Assembly: GCF_000308615.1 (NCBI RefSeq)
Contig: NZ_BAGB01000009.1
Coordinates: forward strand, 1-64,000
Source: Nocardia jiangxiensis NBRC 101359
GTDB lineage: Bacteria > Actinomycetota > Actinomycetes > Mycobacteriales > Mycobacteriaceae
Length of the DNA: 64,000 nt
Reading direction: 5' to 3'
The first letter of the stretch is position 1. Each line of letters begins with the position of its first letter. Both the position numbers and the translations under genes were made by a program. Below are positions 60,716 to 64,000 of the stretch, piece after piece. The notes beneath the pieces are model-generated. The model was not told where the DNA came from and ran no database searches. It saw nothing but the letters and a program-made list of their open reading frames with translations.

Positions 60716-61510
60716 GTGGCAATAGAAGTGGACCTCTCCGGATCCGTAGTTCTCGTGACGGGCGGCGTGCGGGGGGTGGGCGCCGGGATCAGCCGGGTTT
60801 TCCTGGACGCCGGAGCGACGGTGGTGACCTGTGCGCGCCGTCCCGCCGACGCGCCGGTCGAGAGCTCGGGCCGCACGGCCGAATACCTGCCCTGCGATGT
60901 GCGCGACGGGGATGCGGTCACCGCGCTAATGGATGCGATCGTGGCCCGCTACGGCCGCCTGGATCATGTGGTCAACAACGCCGGGGGCGCGCCGTTCGCA
61001 CCGGCCGCGACCGCCAGCAAGAACTTCCACTCCAAGATCGTCGAGCTGAACCTGCTTGCCCCGCTGCTGGTTTCGCAGGCCGCCAATGCGGTCATGCAGA
61101 AGCAGGCCGACGGCGGTTCGATCGTGATGGTCTCCAGCGTCAGCGGGCATCGCCCCTCACCCGGCAGCGCGGCCTACGGCGCGGCGAAGGCGGGTGTCGA
61201 CAGTCTGGTCACCTCACTGGCCATCGAATGGGCTCCGAAGGTGCGGGTCAACTCGGTGATCGTGGGCATGGTCCACACCGAGAGCAGCCATCTGCACTAC
61301 GGCGATCAAGCCGGAATCGACGCGGTCGGCTCGACGGTGCCGCTCGGACGTCTGGCCGCGCCCGAGGAGATCGGCCGTTGCGCGCTGTTCCTGTCCTCGC
61401 CGCTGGCCTCCTACGTCACCGGCGGCACGCTGCTCGCGCACGGCGGCGGTGAGCGCCCGGCCTTCCTGGATGCCGCGACCGTCAACGAACCGGCCGCCGC
61501 GCCGCACTGA
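60716..61510 (+). CDS. KstR2-regulon SDR, Rv3549c-like
   Basis: SDR of 264 residues starting at GTG 60716: VDLSGSVVLVTGGVRGVGAG, NNAGGAPFAPAATASKNFHS, VMVSSVSGHRPSPGSAAYGA with catalytic S and YGAAK, and VRVNSVIVGMVHTESSHLHY. Pattern and genomic position match M. tuberculosis Rv3549c, a KstR2-controlled SDR whose step in C/D-ring degradation is not firmly assigned. Forms an operon with the next SDR. Confidence 0.88.
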   Translation: MAIEVDLSGSVVLVTGGVRGVGAGISRVFLDAGATVVTCARRPADAPVESSGRTAEYLPCDVRDGDAVTALMDAIVARYGRLDHVVNNAGGAPFAPAATASKNFHSKIVELNLLAPLLVSQAANAVMQKQADGGSIVMVSSVSGHRPSPGSAAYGAAKAGVDSLVTSLAIEWAPKVRVNSVIVGMVHTESSHLHYGDQAGIDAVGSTVPLGRLAAPEEIGRCALFLSSPLASYVTGGTLLAHGGGERPAFLDAATVNEPAAAPH

Positions 61511-61547
61511 AATACACCGCACCACAACGGAAATGAGAGCAGAAAAG

Positions 61548-62462
61548 ATGGCTGACATAGACAAGCTCTGCGCCGGACGCACTGTCATCGTCACCGGAGC
61601 CGGTGGCGGCCTCGGCCGGGCGCATGCGCTGGCGTTCGCGGCCGCCGGGGCCAATGTGGTGGTCAACGATATCGGCGCGGAACTCGACGGCACCCCGCGC
61701 ACCGATTCCCCGGCCGCGCACGTGGTGGAGGAGATCCTCGAACTGGGCGGCAAGGCCGTGGTCAACGGTGACGACGTCGCCGACTGGGCAGGCGCGAAAC
61801 GCCTGATCACACAGGCCGTGGAGACCTTCGGCGGGCTGGACGTGCTGGTCAACAACGCCGGAATCGTCCGGGACCGGATGCTGGTGAACCTGTCCGAGCA
61901 GGAGTGGGACGCGGTCGTGCGGGTGCACCTCAAGGGCCACTTCGCGACCATGCGGCACGCCGCGGAGTATTGGCGCGGGGAGTCCAAGGCCGGGAACGCG
62001 GTGGACGCGCGCATCATCAACACCAGCTCCGGCGCGGGCCTGCAGGGCAGTGTCGGGCAGGGCAACTACGCCGCGGCCAAGGCCGGCATCGCCGCGCTGA
62101 CCATCACCGCCTCGGCCGAATTCGGGCGTTACGGCGTCACCGTCAACGCGATCGCCCCCTCCGCGCGCACCCGGATGACCGAGACGGTGTTCGCGGACAT
62201 GATGGCCAAGCCCGAGGACGGTTTCGACGCGATGGCCCCGGAGAACGTCTCACCGCTGGTGGTGTGGCTGGGCAGCGCCGATTCGGCGGGTGTCACGGGC
62301 CGGATGTTCGAGGTCGAGGGCGGCAAGGTCGGACTGGCCGACGGGTGGCGGCACGGCGTTCCGGTCGATCGCGGCGCGCGTTGGGCCCCGGCCGAGGTCG
62401 GCGCGGCAGTGCGCGAGCTGATTGCCCAGTCGGCGCCGCCGGAGGTCGTCTACGGCGCCTGA
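61548..62462 (+). CDS. KstR2-regulon SDR, Rv3548c-like
   Basis: SDR of 304 residues, the length of Rv3548c: VTGAGGGLGRAHALAFAAAG, NNAGIVRDRMLVNLSEQEWD, INTSSGAGLQGSVGQGNYAA with YAAAK, and an extended C-terminus MFEVEGGKVGLADGWRHGVP. The domain resembles the 3-hydroxyacyl-CoA dehydrogenase part of MFE-2 proteins, so beta-oxidation of a steroid acyl-CoA is plausible. ATG at 61548, 37 bases after the previous SDR. Confidence 0.88.
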   Translation: MADIDKLCAGRTVIVTGAGGGLGRAHALAFAAAGANVVVNDIGAELDGTPRTDSPAAHVVEEILELGGKAVVNGDDVADWAGAKRLITQAVETFGGLDVLVNNAGIVRDRMLVNLSEQEWDAVVRVHLKGHFATMRHAAEYWRGESKAGNAVDARIINTSSGAGLQGSVGQGNYAAAKAGIAALTITASAEFGRYGVTVNAIAPSARTRMTETVFADMMAKPEDGFDAMAPENVSPLVVWLGSADSAGVTGRMFEVEGGKVGLADGWRHGVPVDRGARWAPAEVGAAVRELIAQSAPPEVVYGA

Positions 62463-62848
62463 ATTGTGCGCTACGTCCCGGGTTCGCGAGGCCCGGGACG
62501 ATCCGCGCGGACCGGATCGCGCGATGTGCCGGAGCCTTCCCCCGGCAACGATCCGGACATCCGTCGGCATCGAATATTCCTGTGCGAGTTGCGATGACCG
62601 GGTCCGCCCGCTGACCTGCGCGAGCCCCTCACGTCACCGGCACAGCCTGCTGTCAGGGCCGTTGCCGAACCGGGAACAGCACGGTTCCAAGATCAAGTGA
62701 GGTCATCGGAACGAGTGCGATGTCTCACATGATCCCGCTGCGCGAGCAAACAACCCGCAGTTATGATGATCAACATCGTTCGACTCCCGGACTTCTCACG
62801 CGACCGGGTACAGATCTGCGCTGAACACGATGAGGGGAAGGCAAGCGC
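62463..62848. other. Intergenic stretch before the repeat protein gene
   Basis: These 386 bases contain no supported gene; the right half is less GC-rich and probably holds the promoter of the GTGSA-repeat protein. No KstR or KstR2 box seen. Confidence 0.55.
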
Positions 62849-64000
62849 ATGGCCATGGGTCGCATTCTGCGCGTCCTGACAGTGACCGGCATGGCTGCCG
62901 GTTACGGGCTGCTGGGAGCATTCGCCGCCCAGGCGCAGCCTGCCCCACCCTGTCCCCGGTGCAGCCCGGCGACTCCGGGTAGTTCGGTGGATCCCGACCA
63001 GGGCATTCCCCTGAAGATTCCGGGACGCCCCTCGTCCGCGTCGCGGCCCGTGCCGCAATCCTCCTCACCTGTGCACCAGTCGCCGTCGCAGCGGATCACC
63101 ACGCCCGGCCCCGCTGCCGCGCACGCCACCGGCCCCACCGCGGGCCTGCCCGTGCGGCCCACCCCGGCCGCCGGTCCCGAAGGTCTGGCAGGTTTGCTCG
63201 GCCTGCTCGGGACGGGTTCTGCCGCGGTCGGTTCGGCGGCGGCGGGTCCCGCCGTGGCATTGGCCGGTACCGGCTCGGCGGCGGTCGGCTCGGCCGCGGC
63301 CACCACCGGTTCGGCTCTCGCCGGAACCGGGTCCGCTGCCTCCGGCGCGGGTGTCGGACTCGGCGCAACCGGTTCTGCCGCAGCGGGTTCGGCGGCTGCC
63401 GGTACCGGCTCTGCGCTGGCCGGTACCGGATCGGCCGCCACCGTGCTGCTGGCCACGCTGCTCGGAACCGGTTCCGCCGCAGTCGGTTCCGCTGGCGCGG
63501 CGACCGGTGCGGCATTGCTCGGAACCGGTTCCGCCGCGGGTGCGGCCCTGCTGGGTACCGGCTCGGCCGTCGCACCGGCGCTGGCCGCGATCCTCGGCAC
63601 CGGTTCCGCCGCAACAGGTTCCGCACTCGCCGGAACGGGTTCGGCGCTGACCGGTTCGGCGGCGCTGGGTTCGGCCGCGGCCGCCTCACCGCTGCTCCTG
63701 CTGCTGTTGCAACCGGCCCGGCCCCGGCCGCACCCGCCGCGCCGCTGGCCATCCCGCCCGCCCCCGCGGGGCCCGGGGCCCCGGCGCCCTCGGTGCCGAT
63801 TCCGGCCGTGGCGCTGCCCGCCGCACCCGCGGCGGCTCCGGCTCCGGCCGCACCAGCACCCGCGGCGCCTCCGGCCGTGCCCTCGGCGCTCGCGGCGCAG
63901 GCCCAGCCGAATCCGGATGTGCGTCCGACCTCGGCGAACTCCGATCTGCCCAAGCCTGCGGTCCTGACCGTGATCGGCGGCCTGATCGCCATGACATTGG
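62849..64000 (+). CDS. Exported GTGSA-repeat protein, partial, apparent frameshift
   Basis: A signal peptide (VLTVTGMAAGYGLLGAFAAQ) is followed by a Pro/Ser-rich linker with CPRC, and ten GTGSA units between residues about 121 and 275. Near 63681-63700 the coding frame changes: downstream, only the -1 frame continues sensibly (APAAVATGPAPAAPAAPLAI, then PNPDVRPTSANSDLPKPA and a membrane-anchor-like VLTVIGGLIAM). Either one base is missing here or the gene is broken. Start ATG has AGGGGAAGG upstream. The 3' end lies beyond the window. Likely an envelope-anchored structural or adhesin-like protein; no family recognised. Confidence 0.7.
63209..63680 (+). repeat. GTGSA-coding repeat tract
   Basis: Imperfect tandem units of about 12-20 codons, each ending in GTGSAxxG, with DNA cores such as ACCGGTTCCGCCGC. 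Ten GTGSA and two xTGSA variants occur. Periodic GC-rich DNA like this is prone to slippage and misassembly. Confidence 0.8.

Noticed and set aside
63096..63992. Long leftward open frame opposite the GTGSA-repeat gene
   Set aside because: It is a mirror of GC-rich repeats, changes character half way to an Arg/Pro-rich stretch, and has no Shine-Dalgarno; the rightward reading has a signal peptide and start site.

Overview
The window is high-GC actinobacterial DNA, most likely from a Nocardia-like member of the Mycobacteriales. The evidence is GC-rich codon use with many GTG starts, orthologues of the Mycobacterium/Rhodococcus cholesterol catabolic genes, Nocardia-style type VII secretion (ESX) substrates with EspG, DUF3558 lipoproteins, XRE-DUF5753/DUF397 pairs and alanine/glycine-rich exported proteins. 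I saw no tRNA, rRNA, CRISPR array, insertion sequence or prophage.

Layout. 0-3.4 kb: DUF4253 protein, a broken elongation factor G remnant, and a methyltransferase divergent from an AraC regulator. 3.4-8.8 kb: the KstR-type steroid A/B-ring locus (hsaA-hsaD-hsaC-hsaB leftward, kshA plus a 106-residue partner rightward) with two KstR boxes between. 8.9-17.3 kb: exported proteins, a cupin, TetR regulators, a sirtuin, tandem DUF427, an SDR-tautomerase operon, and a MarR-MFS operon. 17.5-20.3 kb: a three-gene overlapping operon encoding a WxG protein, a large WxG protein with a calpain/papain-like cysteine protease C-terminus, and a small companion; this is my best candidate for an undescribed system (type VII effector with possible immunity or chaperone protein). 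21-29 kb: fadD3-enoyl-CoA hydratase-fadE31-fadE32-fadE33 leftward and fadE30-ipdF rightward, diverging from one KstR2 box. 29-37.6 kb: VOC protein, Cd/Pb-type sensor and cation transporter, HxlR/DoxX, then EspG/PPE-like/PE-like genes, a duplicated lipoprotein, and a degenerate HATPase-like/DUF4254 pair. 38-42 kb: XRE/DUF397 pair, two SDRs, MerR, and an unlisted HigB/RelE-type toxin remnant. 42-44.6 kb: arsenic island arsC-acr3-arsI divergent from arsR. 44.8-57 kb: hydrolase, hypothetical, kstR2-fadA6 with a KstR2 box, catalase-like peroxidase plus cytochrome b561, methyltransferase, F420-type reductase, a molybdopterin oxidoreductase, a glycosyltransferase, and an FAD monooxygenase divergent from an XRE-MmyB regulator. 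57-62.5 kb: ipdC-ipdB-ipdA-echA20 divergent from two SDRs across a third KstR2 box. 62.8 kb to the end: a GTGSA-repeat exported protein with an apparent frameshift, running off the window.

How it works together. KshA (with a reductase not present here) and HsaA-D open steroid rings A and B. FadD3 activates the remaining C/D-ring propionate, and FadE30, IpdF, IpdC, EchA20, IpdA/B, FadE31-33 and FadA6 degrade it. KstR2 is encoded inside the window and each of its three predicted operators sits in front of one block of its regulon. That regulon, contiguous in M. tuberculosis, is here split into three blocks by unrelated genes.
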